Positions 1 through 8,310 of a stretch of 64,000 nt of DNA are shown in pieces; the first letter of the stretch is position 1, and every line of letters starts with the position of its first letter. The notes beneath the pieces are model-generated. The model was not told the origin of the DNA, made no database searches, and worked only from the letters and a program-made list of their open reading frames with translations. The position numbers and the translations under genes are program-made. The DNA comes from Mesorhizobium sp. WSM4313 (lineage in GTDB: Bacteria > Pseudomonadota > Alphaproteobacteria > Rhizobiales > Rhizobiaceae): the NCBI RefSeq assembly GCF_002294725.1, contig NZ_NSFT01000017.1, positions 1 through 64,000 on the forward strand, in the 5' to 3' direction.

Positions 1-72
1 CGCCCGCAAGCTTGTCGCCTAGAAACGCCTCCGCCAGGCTCAACTGTCCCGTCTGCTTCACAGCCATCGCGA
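1..72 (-). CDS. N-terminus of a probable IS transposase (cut by window edge)
   Basis: Reading leftward from an ATG at 70-72 the frame gives about 24 residues beginning MAVKQTGQLSLAEAF and runs off the window. A purine-rich GGAGGG lies about 7 bases upstream of the ATG. The peptide resembles the start of IS5-type transposases that I remember from rhizobia, but that is recall from a short fragment. The neighbouring RIME-like repeat loses its outer end near 124, which fits an insertion-sequence border there. It could also be an unrelated gene start. No catalytic residues are visible. Confidence 0.4.
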
Positions 73-124
73 TTCCCTCCGAGCTTCCTCTCAGAGAATC
101 ACAACCAGCCAATTACGCAACAGG
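1..124 (-). mobile_element. Possible insertion sequence end
   Basis: The stretch from the putative transposase start to about 124 has no other gene. The next base begins a RIME-like repeat that lacks the outer bases present in the second copy at 32149. This is what an element inserted into or beside the repeat would leave. The other end, the inverted repeat and any target duplication lie outside the window, so this is inference. Confidence 0.35.
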
Positions 125-294
125 CCCCTTGTGGGAGAAGGTGGCCTCGCGAAGCGAGGTCAGATGAGGGGTGTTCCAGCTGGGAGACGCCGTTTGTCCA
201 GCGACGAGGTCGCCGTCGTCTCACTCCGCTGGAACACCCCTCATCCGTCTCGGCGCTGCGCGCCGATCCACCTTCTCCCACAAGGGGAGAAGGG
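125..294. repeat. RIME-like intergenic repeat, copy 1
   Basis: The element starts with CCCCTTGTGGGAGAAGGTGG and ends with its near complement, CCACCTTCTCCCACAAGGGG. Inside are a second inverted pair, GATGAGGGGTGTTCCAGC and GCTGGAACACCCCTCATC, and the GTCTCGGCGCTGCGCGCCGA motif. The same parts recur at 32149-32299. Rhizobia are known to carry such Rhizobium-specific intergenic mosaic elements. It lies between the putative insertion sequence and the flavin reductase gene. Confidence 0.75.
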
Positions 295-307
295 AAAGCG
301 GCGCCAC

Positions 308-841
308 TCACCGCCCGCGTATAAATTCCAGAAAATCCCGCACCGCACCGCGCATCGCCTCCCGGTTCGCATCCTCGCTGAGGATCGCCTCCACCTCGGC
401 CGGCTTCTTGCCCAGCAGCGCGATCTCCAGCGTCCCCTCCTCGTACATCGCGAAGGACATCGTCCGCATGACCTCGGCAAGCGCTGCCCGCGCATAGAGC
501 GAGCGGGGCGAGGCGTGGACCAGCATCGCCGGCTTGCCGACCGCGGCGTCGCGCGAGACCAGCCAGTCGAGCGCGTTCTTCATGCCGCCGGGCACGCCAT
601 GCGCATATTCCGGGCAGGAGACGACGACGCCGTTTGCGCGGGTGATCGTCTCGATCAGTGCTGCCGCTTCGGGCGGCGTGCGCTCGCCCTCGTCGTCGGG
701 GTTGAAGATCGGCAGCCGGCCGAGGCCATCATAGACCTGGACACGGCAGCCCGCGGGCGCGTTGGCGGCCAGCGCCGTGACCAGGGCCGAGTTGGTCGAG
801 GCGGCGCGCAGGCTGCCCGATATGGCGATGATCTCGATCAA
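308..841 (-). CDS. NADPH-dependent FMN reductase family protein
   Basis: This 177-residue protein has the flavodoxin-like fold of NAD(P)H-dependent FMN reductases. The phosphate-binding loop GSLRAASTNSA is at residues 9-19, and the family motif CPEYAHGVPGGMKNALDW is at about 76-93. Such enzymes pass electrons from NAD(P)H to FMN or small quinone-like acceptors in the cytosol; the true substrate is unknown. The start is a TTG with no clear Shine-Dalgarno site, but the conserved beta strand begins at residue 3, so the start must be near. It is the last gene of a minus-strand run, 37 bases after the PPOX-type gene. Confidence 0.85.
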   Translation of the reverse strand: MIEIIAISGSLRAASTNSALVTALAANAPAGCRVQVYDGLGRLPIFNPDDEGERTPPEAAALIETITRANGVVVSCPEYAHGVPGGMKNALDWLVSRDAAVGKPAMLVHASPRSLYARAALAEVMRTMSFAMYEEGTLEIALLGKKPAEVEAILSEDANREAMRGAVRDFLEFIRGR

Positions 842-878
842 GGGAGAGCCGGACGAAGGGTTGAGTCGTCCGGCAAGC

Positions 879-1511
879 CTACCACATGGTCTGGCGGTAA
901 TCGTGGTCCAGCTCGCGGTCGATCTCGCCGGCGCTTTCGCTGAGCGCCAACTGGTCGCGGATGATCTGGCCGAGGGTCGGCAGGGTCGCGCGGTCGTACC
1001 AGGTCTCCGGCTTCCACAAATCGGAGCGCATGAAGGCCTTGGCGCAGTGCATATAGGCGGCCTTGACCGTCACCAGGATCACGCTCTGCGGCTCCTTGCC
1101 GTCGATGGCCAGCCGTTCGCGCAAGGTCGGGTCGACAGTGATGCGGGCATCGCCGTTGACGCGTAGCGTCTCGTTCATGCCGGGAATGAGGAAGAGCAGT
1201 CCGACCGATGGGTTGCGGATGATGTTTTCCAGCGTGTCCAGCCGGTTGTTGCCTGGACGGTCGGGAATGGCGATGGTGGCGTTGTCGAGGATGGCGGTGA
1301 AGCCGGGCTTGTCGCCTTTCGGCGTCACGTCGGCATTGCCGGCGCCTTCGGAGGAGCCGATCAGCACGAAGGGGCTCTTGCCGATGAAGGATCGGCAATG
1401 GCCGTCGAGGACTTTGAGCTCCTTGCGGATCGAGCCGTCGGTCGGCCGGGGCGTCTTGTAGATCGTCCTCAGCTCGTCATGCGTGGTGAGGAATTCCATG
1501 CTGCCACTCAT
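879..1511 (-). CDS. Pyridoxamine 5'-phosphate oxidase family FMN protein
   Basis: This 210-residue protein belongs to the PPOX split-barrel flavoprotein superfamily and looks like the DR_2398-type subgroup of probable FMN-dependent enzymes. The core shows SSEGAGNADVTPKGDKPGF, the GNNRLDTLENIIRNP strand-turn and the GDARIT motif typical of that subgroup. No substrate can be assigned. It may begin at 1511 or at the in-frame ATG at 1499 (MEFLTTHDE); neither has a strong ribosome site. Its start lies only seven bases from a GCAATTCC-type repeat at 1518-1560, so the repeat forms its 5' leader. Confidence 0.82.
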   Translation of the reverse strand: MSGSMEFLTTHDELRTIYKTPRPTDGSIRKELKVLDGHCRSFIGKSPFVLIGSSEGAGNADVTPKGDKPGFTAILDNATIAIPDRPGNNRLDTLENIIRNPSVGLLFLIPGMNETLRVNGDARITVDPTLRERLAIDGKEPQSVILVTVKAAYMHCAKAFMRSDLWKPETWYDRATLPTLGQIIRDQLALSESAGEIDRELDHDYRQTMW

Positions 1512-1517
1512 TCTGGC

Positions 1518-1560
1518 GCAATTCCGGACGGAAACCGCTGCACTCTTTTCCTGGAATTGC
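1518..1560. repeat. GCAATTCC inverted-end repeat, copy 1 (short form)
   Basis: A 43-base element bounded by GCAATTCCGGACGGAA and TTTTCCTGGAATTGC, whose ends GCAATTCC and GGAATTGC are exact inverted repeats. It fills the gap between yciB (stop at 1562) and the PPOX gene (start at 1511). Further copies occur at 31406, 36767, 54916 and 57811. Confidence 0.8.
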
Positions 1561-1561
1561 T

Positions 1562-2218
1562 TTAATTCCCGGCCTTCTCTTCCTTGGCTTTTTCCTCCAG
1601 CGAGTGGCGCATGATCAGCGGCATTTGGCTGAAGGTGAACAGCAAGGTGATCGGGATCGTGCCCCAGACCTTAAAATAAAGCCAGGTCGCCTCGGAAAAG
1701 TTGCGCCACACGACCTCATTGAGCGCGGCGAGGAACAGGAAGAACAGCCCCCAGCGGAAGGTCAGCTTGCGCCAGCCTTCGGCATCGAGCTGGAAGGCGG
1801 AATCGAAGACATAGCCGAGCAGCGAGCGGCCGAACAGCAGCCCGCCGAGCAACGTGACGCCGAACAGCGAATTGATGATCGTCGGCTTCATGAAGGCGAA
1901 GGTCTTGTCCTGCAGGTAAAGCGCCAGCGCGCCGAAGACGAACACGACGATCGCCGAGACCAGCGGCATCAGCGGCAGGCTGCGCGTGAGCAGCCAGGAG
2001 ACGCCGAGCGAGAGCGCCGTCGCGACCATGAAGAAGGCGGTGGCGATCAGGATCGGCTCGCCGAGATGGGCGAGCACCGGGAATTTCTCGGCCAGCCACT
2101 CGCCGCGAATGGTGGTGAAGAAGAACACCAGGCCAGGGCCAAGCTCGAGCAGGAACTTCAAGCCGGGGTTGACCGGCTTGCGGCGTGGATCGGACGGGTC
2201 GCGCTCGATGATGTTCAT
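1562..2218 (-). CDS. yciB: Inner membrane septation protein A (YciB/IspZ)
   Basis: This 218-residue polytopic membrane protein has the family hallmarks KFLLELGPGLVFFF near the start, FMKPTIINSLFG in the middle and NEVVWRNFSEATWLYFKVWG near the end. Five or six hydrophobic segments are visible. YciB/IspZ proteins are inner-membrane proteins linked to septation and envelope integrity. I chose the ATG at 2218 because GAAGGA lies just upstream; an upstream in-frame extension to 2284 is unlike the family. It follows ftsY by 62 bases on the same strand and probably shares its transcript. Confidence 0.92.
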   Translation of the reverse strand: MNIIERDPSDPRRKPVNPGLKFLLELGPGLVFFFTTIRGEWLAEKFPVLAHLGEPILIATAFFMVATALSLGVSWLLTRSLPLMPLVSAIVVFVFGALALYLQDKTFAFMKPTIINSLFGVTLLGGLLFGRSLLGYVFDSAFQLDAEGWRKLTFRWGLFFLFLAALNEVVWRNFSEATWLYFKVWGTIPITLLFTFSQMPLIMRHSLEEKAKEEKAGN

Positions 2219-2280
2219 AAAAGTCCTTCTTACGCACGATCTGGCCGAAAAGCAGGCGGCCTTGCAGGATCGCGCCTTGT

Positions 2281-3906
2281 TCAAGCCACGCCGGCGATGG
2301 CTCTCGCGAACTCGCTGGCGGAAAACGGTTCAAGGTCGTCGACCTGCTCGCCGACGCCGATGAAATAGACCGGCAGCCGGTGCTTGGCGGCGATCGCCAC
2401 CAGAATACCGCCGCGCGCCGTGCCGTCCAGCTTGGTCATCACCAGGCCGTTGACGCCGGCGACGTTGCGGAAGATCTCAACCTGGTTCAGCGCGTTCTGG
2501 CCGGTGGTGGCATCGACCGTCTGCAGCACCGTGTGCGGCGCTTCGGGATCGAGCTTGCCCAGCACGCGCACGATCTTCTCCAGCTCGGCCATCAGCTCGG
2601 TCTTGTTCTGCAGGCGCCCGGCCGTGTCGATGATCAGCACGTCGGAGCCGGCCTCCTTCGCCTTCTCGAAGGCGTCATAGGCGAGGCCCGCCGCATCGGC
2701 GCCGAGCTTGGAGGCGATGACCGGCGATTTCGTGCGCTCGCCCCAGATCTTGAGCTGCTCGATCGCGGCGGCGCGGAACGTGTCGCCGGCGGCCAGCATC
2801 ACCTTGAGGCCGCCATCGGTGAGCTTGGCGGCCAGCTTGCCGATGGTGGTGGTCTTGCCGGTGCCGTTGACGCCGACGACCAGGACGACATGCGGCTTGT
2901 GGCTGAGGTCTAGCTCGAGCGGCCTGGCGACCGGCGCCAGCACCTTCTCCACCTCCGCCGCCATCACGGCGCGGACTTCGACGTCGGAGACGTCGCGGCC
3001 GTAGCGGCTGGAGGCAAGCGAATCGGTGACGCGCAGCGCGGTTTCCAAGCCAAGATCGGCGCGGATCAGCACGTCCTCCAGGTCCTGCAGCGTGTCCTCG
3101 TCCAATTTGCGCTTGGTGAAGACGCCGGCGATGTTGCCGGTGAGCTCGCGCGATGAGCGGGCAAGCCCTTCGCGCATGCGCTGGAACCAGGAGCGCCGCG
3201 GCGCCGGCTCCGGCGCCTTCACCGGCTCGGCCTTCTGCTCGACCTTTTTTGAGACCGTTACCTTGCCGGCAGAGGGCGCGGGTGTCGGCGGCGACGGCAA
3301 AGCCTCCGGCTCCGGTGCGATCTCGGCATGGATCGGCTGCAGCTCGACGGGCGCGGGCTGTCGAATAGGAGGCGCGATTTCCGCTACGGCTTCGGCGGAC
3401 GGTTCCACAGAGGGCGGCGCCGCTGGTGGCACCTCGATGGGCACTGGCGTTTCGACCGGGACTTCGGCAGGCGGCGTCGGCACTTCGACCGGTGGCTGCT
3501 CAGGCAGCGGTTCCGGACGCGAAGGCTCGATGTCAGGTTGCGTCGGCGCAGGTGCGGGCACTTCCTGCGGAGCAGGTTCGGGCGTCGGCGCAGGTAGAGG
3601 CTCGGGTTGTGCCGGCGGCACTTCCTCGGGGGCCGGCGGCTCCGGCTTCTCGGGCGCCGGCTGCGGCTCTTCTTCCGGCTCAGGCTGCGGCAGCGGTTCC
3701 GGCTCGGCGGGAATGGTGGGCTCTGGCACCGGCGGGATGGATGGAGCAGGCTCGGGCTTCGGCTCTTCGGGAACTGGTTGAGGCTCAGTCTCCGGCTTCA
3801 GCGCGTCCAGCGCGTCCCACTTGATCGGCGGCAGCGCTTCGTCGACGCGCTCCTCGACGACCTCTTTCTTGCCGAACGAAAATATCTTCTTGAAGAAACC
3901 AGCCAT
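2281..3906 (-). CDS. ftsY: Signal recognition particle receptor FtsY
   Basis: FtsY is the SRP receptor GTPase that delivers ribosome-nascent chains to the translocon. This 541-residue protein has an N-terminal amphipathic segment (MAGFFKKIFSFGKKE), then a proline/glutamate-rich stretch at about residues 41-215, then the N domain from about 240 and the G domain. The P-loop GVNGTGKT is at 345-352, DTAGR at 427-431 and TKLDG at 491-495. The long acidic linker makes it larger than E. coli-type FtsY at the A domain. It lies downstream of mtaB and upstream of yciB. Confidence 0.97.
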   Translation of the reverse strand: MAGFFKKIFSFGKKEVVEERVDEALPPIKWDALDALKPETEPQPVPEEPKPEPAPSIPPVPEPTIPAEPEPLPQPEPEEEPQPAPEKPEPPAPEEVPPAQPEPLPAPTPEPAPQEVPAPAPTQPDIEPSRPEPLPEQPPVEVPTPPAEVPVETPVPIEVPPAAPPSVEPSAEAVAEIAPPIRQPAPVELQPIHAEIAPEPEALPSPPTPAPSAGKVTVSKKVEQKAEPVKAPEPAPRRSWFQRMREGLARSSRELTGNIAGVFTKRKLDEDTLQDLEDVLIRADLGLETALRVTDSLASSRYGRDVSDVEVRAVMAAEVEKVLAPVARPLELDLSHKPHVVLVVGVNGTGKTTTIGKLAAKLTDGGLKVMLAAGDTFRAAAIEQLKIWGERTKSPVIASKLGADAAGLAYDAFEKAKEAGSDVLIIDTAGRLQNKTELMAELEKIVRVLGKLDPEAPHTVLQTVDATTGQNALNQVEIFRNVAGVNGLVMTKLDGTARGGILVAIAAKHRLPVYFIGVGEQVDDLEPFSASEFARAIAGVA

Positions 3907-3920
3907 ACGTCTCGCAGTTC

Positions 3921-5249
3921 TCAGGCGGCTTGCGCGGCAAGCGGGGCCGCAATCAGCCGGGCGCCGTCATGGCCGGCGACCATGGCATCGACGATCTCGC
4001 CGGGCGCGCCGGCGTCAATCGCGGCCAGCGTAAAACCTTCGGTGCGGCCGAGCCCGTCGCGCTCGACCAGAATCGATTGCCGTGTGCCGGAGAGCGACGA
4101 CAAATGATGGCGATAGGCGGCCTCGCCGGCGGCGCGCAGCCTGGCGGCGCGCGCCTTCACCACCTCACGGCGGACCTGCGGCATGCGCGCGGCCGGCGTG
4201 CCTTCGCGTGGCGAGAACGGAAAGACGTGGAGATGCGTCAGGCCGCATTCCTCGACGATTTTCTCCGAATTCTCGAACATCGCCTCGGTCTCGGTCGGGA
4301 AGCCGGCGATGATGTCGGCGCCGAAGACGACGCCCGGACGCAGCTTGCGCACGTCCTCGCAGAAGCGGATCGACTGGTCGCGCAGATGGCGGCGCTTCAT
4401 GCGCTTCAAGATCATGTCGTCGCCCGACTGCAGCGACAGATGCAGATGCGGCATCAGCCTCTGTTCAGTGGCGATGGCGTCAAGCAGGTCGTCGTCGGCC
4501 TCGATGGAATCGATGGAGGACAATCTCAGGCGCTTCACGTCGGGCACCTGGCGCAGGATCGTCTTCACCAGCTTTCCCAGCTTTGGCGCGCCCGGCAGGT
4601 CGGCGCCGAAGCTGGTCATGTCGACGCCGGTCAGCACGATCTCGGCATAGCCGTTGCCGGCGAGGCGCTTGACCTGCTCGACCACCGCGCCCATCGGCAC
4701 GGAGCGCGAGTTGCCGCGGCCGTAAGGGATGATGCAGAAGGTGCAGCGATGGCCGCAGCCATTCTGCACCTGCACGAAGGCGCGCGCGCGGCCCTCGATG
4801 GCGTCGACCATGTGGCTTGCCGTCTCGCGCACCGAAAAAATGTCGTTGACGCGCGCCTTCTCGGTGTCGTTGACGCCGAAATCGGGCAGCGCGCGGTAGG
4901 AGTTGGCCTTGAGCTTCTCCTCATTGCCGAGCACCAGGTCCACCTCGTCCATTGCGGCGAAATTCTGCGGCTCGGTCTGGGCCGCGCAGCCGGTGACGAT
5001 GATGCGGGCTGAAGGGTTCTCGCGGCGGGCCTTGCGGATCGCCTGCTTGGCCTGGCGCACCGCTTCGGCGGTGACGGCGCAGGTGTTGAAGATGAAGGCG
5101 CCGCCATTGAGCTCGCCCAGGCCGGCGCTTTCGGCCTCGCGGCGCATCACTTCCGATTCATAGGTGTTCAGCCGGCAGCCGAAGGTGACGACGTCGATAC
5201 CTGTCGTGGTGGAGGCTTGGGATACCACGCCTTTTTGAAGGGCGGACAT
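3921..5249 (-). CDS. mtaB: tRNA t6A37 methylthiotransferase MtaB
   Basis: MtaB is a radical-SAM enzyme that adds a methylthio group to t6A at position 37 of tRNAs. The 442-residue protein has the three N-terminal cluster cysteines C25, C57 and C88, and the radical-SAM triad C165-xxx-C169-xx-C172 (NGCGHRCTFCIIP). The start at 5249 overlaps the dapF stop as ATGA, so translation is coupled; a longer reading frame to 5450 only overlaps dapF. MtaB, rather than MiaB or RimO, is favoured by VVTFGCRLNTYES. Confidence 0.93.
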   Translation of the reverse strand: MSALQKGVVSQASTTTGIDVVTFGCRLNTYESEVMRREAESAGLGELNGGAFIFNTCAVTAEAVRQAKQAIRKARRENPSARIIVTGCAAQTEPQNFAAMDEVDLVLGNEEKLKANSYRALPDFGVNDTEKARVNDIFSVRETASHMVDAIEGRARAFVQVQNGCGHRCTFCIIPYGRGNSRSVPMGAVVEQVKRLAGNGYAEIVLTGVDMTSFGADLPGAPKLGKLVKTILRQVPDVKRLRLSSIDSIEADDDLLDAIATEQRLMPHLHLSLQSGDDMILKRMKRRHLRDQSIRFCEDVRKLRPGVVFGADIIAGFPTETEAMFENSEKIVEECGLTHLHVFPFSPREGTPAARMPQVRREVVKARAARLRAAGEAAYRHHLSSLSGTRQSILVERDGLGRTEGFTLAAIDAGAPGEIVDAMVAGHDGARLIAAPLAAQAA

Positions 5250-6133
5250 CAGGCGGCGCTTTCGGTGTCGCGGGCCCAGGCGCCGGTCGAGGGATCGAAG
5301 CTGCCGGAAAATTCCCATTCGGCGGCACCTGTCAGGATGACGTGATCGTCGTCGCGCCATTCGACATTGAGCTCGCCGCCGCCGGGCGCGACCAGCGAGA
5401 CGCTGCGGCCGGTGCGCCTGGTACGGGCCGCCGCGACCGCGGCGGCGCAAGCCGCCGAGCCGCAGGCCTTGGTGAGGCCGGCGCCGCGCTCCCAGGTACG
5501 GATGATCATGGTTTCGGGCGAAGTCACCTGGGCAATGGTGATGTTGGCGCGCTCGGGGAAGATCGGATGGTTTTCGAGCAGCGGGCCGAAGCGGTCCAGC
5601 TCATAAGACCAGACGTCGTTGTCGACCCAGAAGATCGCGTGCGGGTTGCCCATCGACACCGCCGAGGGCGAATGCAGCACCGGGGCATCGATCGGGCCGA
5701 TCTGCAGCTCGATCATGCGGGTGTCGCGGAATTCTTCCGCCAGCGGGATCTCCTGCCAGCCGAAACGCGGCTTGCCCATGTCGACCGAAATAAGACCGTC
5801 CGCATGCTCCTGCGCGTTCAAGACGCCGGCGCGGGTCTCGAAGGTGAAGCTCTTGTTGCCCGTCTCGGCGGCCAAAGCCTGCACGACGCAGCGCATGCCG
5901 TTGCCGCAGGCCTGCGCGCTGGTGCCGTCGGAGTTCAGGATGTCGATATAATAGGCCGTGCCCGGCGTCTTCGCGTCGTGGATCGCCATGATCTGGTCGA
6001 ACTTCGTCGCCGCGTCGCCATTGAGGGCGATTGCGGCCGCCGCCGTCACCTTGTCGGCGCGGCCGCGCATATCGGCAACGATGATCTCGTTGCCGATGCC
6101 GTTCATCTTGGCGAAGGGGGCGCTGCCTGCCAT
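5249..6133 (-). CDS. dapF: Diaminopimelate epimerase
   Basis: DapF converts LL- to meso-diaminopimelate in lysine and peptidoglycan synthesis, without a cofactor. The 294-residue protein shows MNGIGNEIIV near the start and both catalytic cysteines: C76 in ACGNGMRC and C224 in GLTKACGSAACA. It heads the minus-strand run dapF-mtaB-ftsY-yciB and overlaps mtaB by one base. The ATG at 6133 is the family start position. Confidence 0.97.
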   Translation of the reverse strand: MAGSAPFAKMNGIGNEIIVADMRGRADKVTAAAAIALNGDAATKFDQIMAIHDAKTPGTAYYIDILNSDGTSAQACGNGMRCVVQALAAETGNKSFTFETRAGVLNAQEHADGLISVDMGKPRFGWQEIPLAEEFRDTRMIELQIGPIDAPVLHSPSAVSMGNPHAIFWVDNDVWSYELDRFGPLLENHPIFPERANITIAQVTSPETMIIRTWERGAGLTKACGSAACAAAVAAARTRRTGRSVSLVAPGGGELNVEWRDDDHVILTGAAEWEFSGSFDPSTGAWARDTESAA

Positions 6134-6233
6134 CTAACCAATCCGTTGGCCAATCCGTTTGGGCGCTATATGGCGGAAACGGGCGGGAATTACCAGTCCG
6201 GCGTGGCTCTGGCGACGACGAAGAAGAGGCCGC

Positions 6234-6316
6234 GCAGCGACCGGTCGTGCAGCGACGACCAAGTGGTCGCGCCAGCGACGACCTGGCGGTCGCGCCAGCG
6301 ACGACCAAGTGGTCGC
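6234..6316. repeat. Short tandem repeat of about 23 bases with internal hairpins
   Basis: Three units of 22-23 bases built on GCGACGACCAAGTGGTCGC are joined head to tail at 6249, 6271 and 6294, with a shorter degenerate unit before them at 6234. Each unit carries GACCA and TGGTC (or near variants), so each can form a small hairpin. The array lies between the convergent edge of the DUF1328 gene stop (6319) and dapF. Confidence 0.7.
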
Positions 6317-6318
6317 GC

Positions 6319-6480
6319 TTATGTTACCGCGAAGACGCCGAGCACGATCAGCAGGAAGATGATCAGCACGATCCCGATGAGGATGCGCGCGCCGGTAGCG
6401 GCCGCGCCTGCCAAAGCCGGCATGCCGAGCAGGCTCGCGGCGGCGGCGATGATGAGAAGGATGATGATCCACCTGATCAT
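6319..6480 (-). CDS. DUF1328 small membrane protein (YtjA-like)
   Basis: A 53-residue frame begins MIRWIIILLIIAAAASLLG and ends IIFLLIVLGVFAVT, with two hydrophobic helices around a GxxAGAAA turn. This matches the small DUF1328/YtjA membrane protein family, which usually has 48-60 residues and no firm function. Codon use is normal for the window. It stands alone between the MBL-fold gene and the tandem repeat near dapF. Confidence 0.85.
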   Translation of the reverse strand: MIRWIIILLIIAAAASLLGMPALAGAAATGARILIGIVLIIFLLIVLGVFAVT

Positions 6481-6510
6481 GGGGAAGCTCCAGCGGTTTG
6501 CGTCGTCCGA

Positions 6511-7548
6511 TCAACGCGTTTGGCCGGTTTGGGTTCCTTTGTAGATGGCCGGCACGTCCCATAGCTCTCCCGGTCGCATGGCACGGAAACGCTCTGGCGG
6601 CAGGTCTTCGGCGGCCAAAGCCTCGGCCAGTTTCCGGGCCGGCTCATCGACCGGCTCGTCGGTGAGGTGGAAGGTGCCCCAGTGGCAGCCGGCGGCGAAG
6701 GCGGCGTTGCACAGCTTCATGCCCTGAACGGCCTCCTGCGGATTCTGGTGCTGCGGCGCCATGAACCAGCGCGGCTCATAGGCTCCGATCGGCAGGATGG
6801 CGAGGCGGAAGCCGCCATGCTTTTGCGCCATCAGCCGGTAGTTGATGCCGTCATGGAAGCCGGTGTCGCCGGCGAAATAGATATTGCCGGCCATCGTCTC
6901 GATGACGAAGCCCGCCCACAGCGCCATGCGGCGGTCGCGCCCGCCGCGCGCCGACCAGTGATGCGCCGGTTCGACATGGATGGCAGCCGTGCCGGCATCG
7001 AGCCTGTCGCCCCAATCATGCACGCTGAGCCGCATGCCGGACGCTGCGCGGCCGATGATGGCGTCATTGCCGAGCGGCGCGATCACCAGCGGATCGTGTC
7101 TCTCCCTCAGCCGCTTCAGCGTGACGAGGTCGAGATGGTCGTAGTGATTGTGGCTGATCAGGACCAGGTCGATCGGCGGCAGGTCGGCAAAGGCAATCCC
7201 CGGCGCATTGACCCTCTTCGGCCCGGCGAAGGCGAAAGGCGAGGCGCGCTCCGACCAGACCGGGTCGGTCAGGATATTCAACCCCGCCGCCTGGATGAGG
7301 AGCGAAGCATGGCCGACCATGGTGAGTCTCAGCGCGCTGCCTTCCACCCGTCTATCCGGCTTCGCCGGGGGAAACGGGCTCGGAACCGAAGCCGGCCATT
7401 TCGCCCGCCTGCCGCCGAATTGCCATTTGAGGAGATCGGTGAAGCTCCCGGGCGGCTTGCCGCCGGGATTGAAGAACAGGGCGCCGTCGAAATGATCGCT
7501 GGGCGGCCCGCTGTAGTAGCGGTTGGCGGTTCCTTTCCTCGCGGCCAT
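6511..7548 (-). CDS. MBL-fold metal-dependent hydrolase (NAPE-PLD/UlaG-like)
   Basis: This 345-residue protein has the metallo-beta-lactamase fold. The zinc-binding HxHxDH motif is HNHYDHLD at residues 133-140. Later come EPAHHWSARG, the FAGDTGFHDG aspartate loop and the GTFHL histidine. The overall layout, with an N-terminal DHFDGALFFN segment, matches the NAPE-PLD/RomA-like branch rather than beta-lactamases. The substrate is unknown; a phosphodiester or lactone is plausible. It is divergent from the VOC gene at 7667. Confidence 0.85.
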   Translation of the reverse strand: MAARKGTANRYYSGPPSDHFDGALFFNPGGKPPGSFTDLLKWQFGGRRAKWPASVPSPFPPAKPDRRVEGSALRLTMVGHASLLIQAAGLNILTDPVWSERASPFAFAGPKRVNAPGIAFADLPPIDLVLISHNHYDHLDLVTLKRLRERHDPLVIAPLGNDAIIGRAASGMRLSVHDWGDRLDAGTAAIHVEPAHHWSARGGRDRRMALWAGFVIETMAGNIYFAGDTGFHDGINYRLMAQKHGGFRLAILPIGAYEPRWFMAPQHQNPQEAVQGMKLCNAAFAAGCHWGTFHLTDEPVDEPARKLAEALAAEDLPPERFRAMRPGELWDVPAIYKGTQTGQTR

Positions 7549-7666
7549 TCTGTCTCCCGCCCGCTTGTGTCGTCTCCTGAGATAAGGACGCGCCGGCCTG
7601 GCGCAAGCATTTTGCCGCCGAATGCCAATGGCCGAAGCCGGGCTCGTCTAGGATCGGCAGACAGGG

Positions 7667-8113
7667 GTGATCGTCATGGTAATGAAGCGAACCAAGACAC
7701 CGTGGATGAAGGCGGAGGATTTCGGCCGCTCGCTGCCGCCTGGGGTCGGCATCAACCTGTTGGTTACCGACCTGACGGCGATGGAGGCTTTCTGCCGCGA
7801 CGTGCTTGGCGCCCGGATCATCTATGGCGACGAGGATTTCGCGGCGATCGAGCTGTTGGGCTCGATCTTCATGCTGCACGCCGATCATTCCTATCTGGAC
7901 AATCCGATGACCGGCGTCACCGCAGGCGCCGAGACTCGCGGGGCCGGTATCGAACTGCGCCTTTACGGCGCCGATCCGGACTCGGTCGAGAAAAAGGCGG
8001 CCGCGCTCGGCCACATCGTGCTGGCCGGCTCGATCGACAAGCCGCATGGCTTGCGCGAATGCTACATCGTCGGCCCGGATGGTTACGTCTTCGTGCCGAG
8101 CGCAAGGATTTAA
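7667..8113 (+). CDS. VOC (glyoxalase-like) superfamily protein
   Basis: A 148-residue protein with the beta-alpha-beta-beta-beta pattern of vicinal-oxygen-chelate proteins: INLLVTDLTAMEAFCRDVLGARI, then FAAIELLGSIFML, then RECYIVGPDGYVFVPS. Only one module is present, as in dimeric family members. No substrate can be assigned. The frame opens with a GTG at 7667, but ATGs at 7676 and 7682 are equally likely starts; none has a strong Shine-Dalgarno site. Confidence 0.75.
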   Translation: MIVMVMKRTKTPWMKAEDFGRSLPPGVGINLLVTDLTAMEAFCRDVLGARIIYGDEDFAAIELLGSIFMLHADHSYLDNPMTGVTAGAETRGAGIELRLYGADPDSVEKKAAALGHIVLAGSIDKPHGLRECYIVGPDGYVFVPSARI

Positions 8114-8310
8114 TATTGTTATTTCAATAGATTATAAGTTTTTCAGTGGCAGCTTCCCGACTGTGGCCCTCCGCTGCGATAAATTTGCAACAGCCATTTC
8201 GAAAACCCTATTTTAACCATATCGGGTTGAAATTCTGCCACCTTCGCCGTCTTGGTGAAGCGGAGATTACGCGGATGGCTCCCCCCGGCCAGATCCGACG
8301 GAGGTGGTAA

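Noticed and set aside
125..294. Possible tRNA or other structured RNA gene
   Set aside because: The strong inverted arms match a second copy at 32149, so it is an interspersed repeat; no tRNA cloverleaf or TTCGA arm is present.
3026..3781. Glycine/serine-rich frame of 251 codons on the plus strand
   Set aside because: It is the exact antisense of the proline/glutamate linker of ftsY; its low complexity comes from that.
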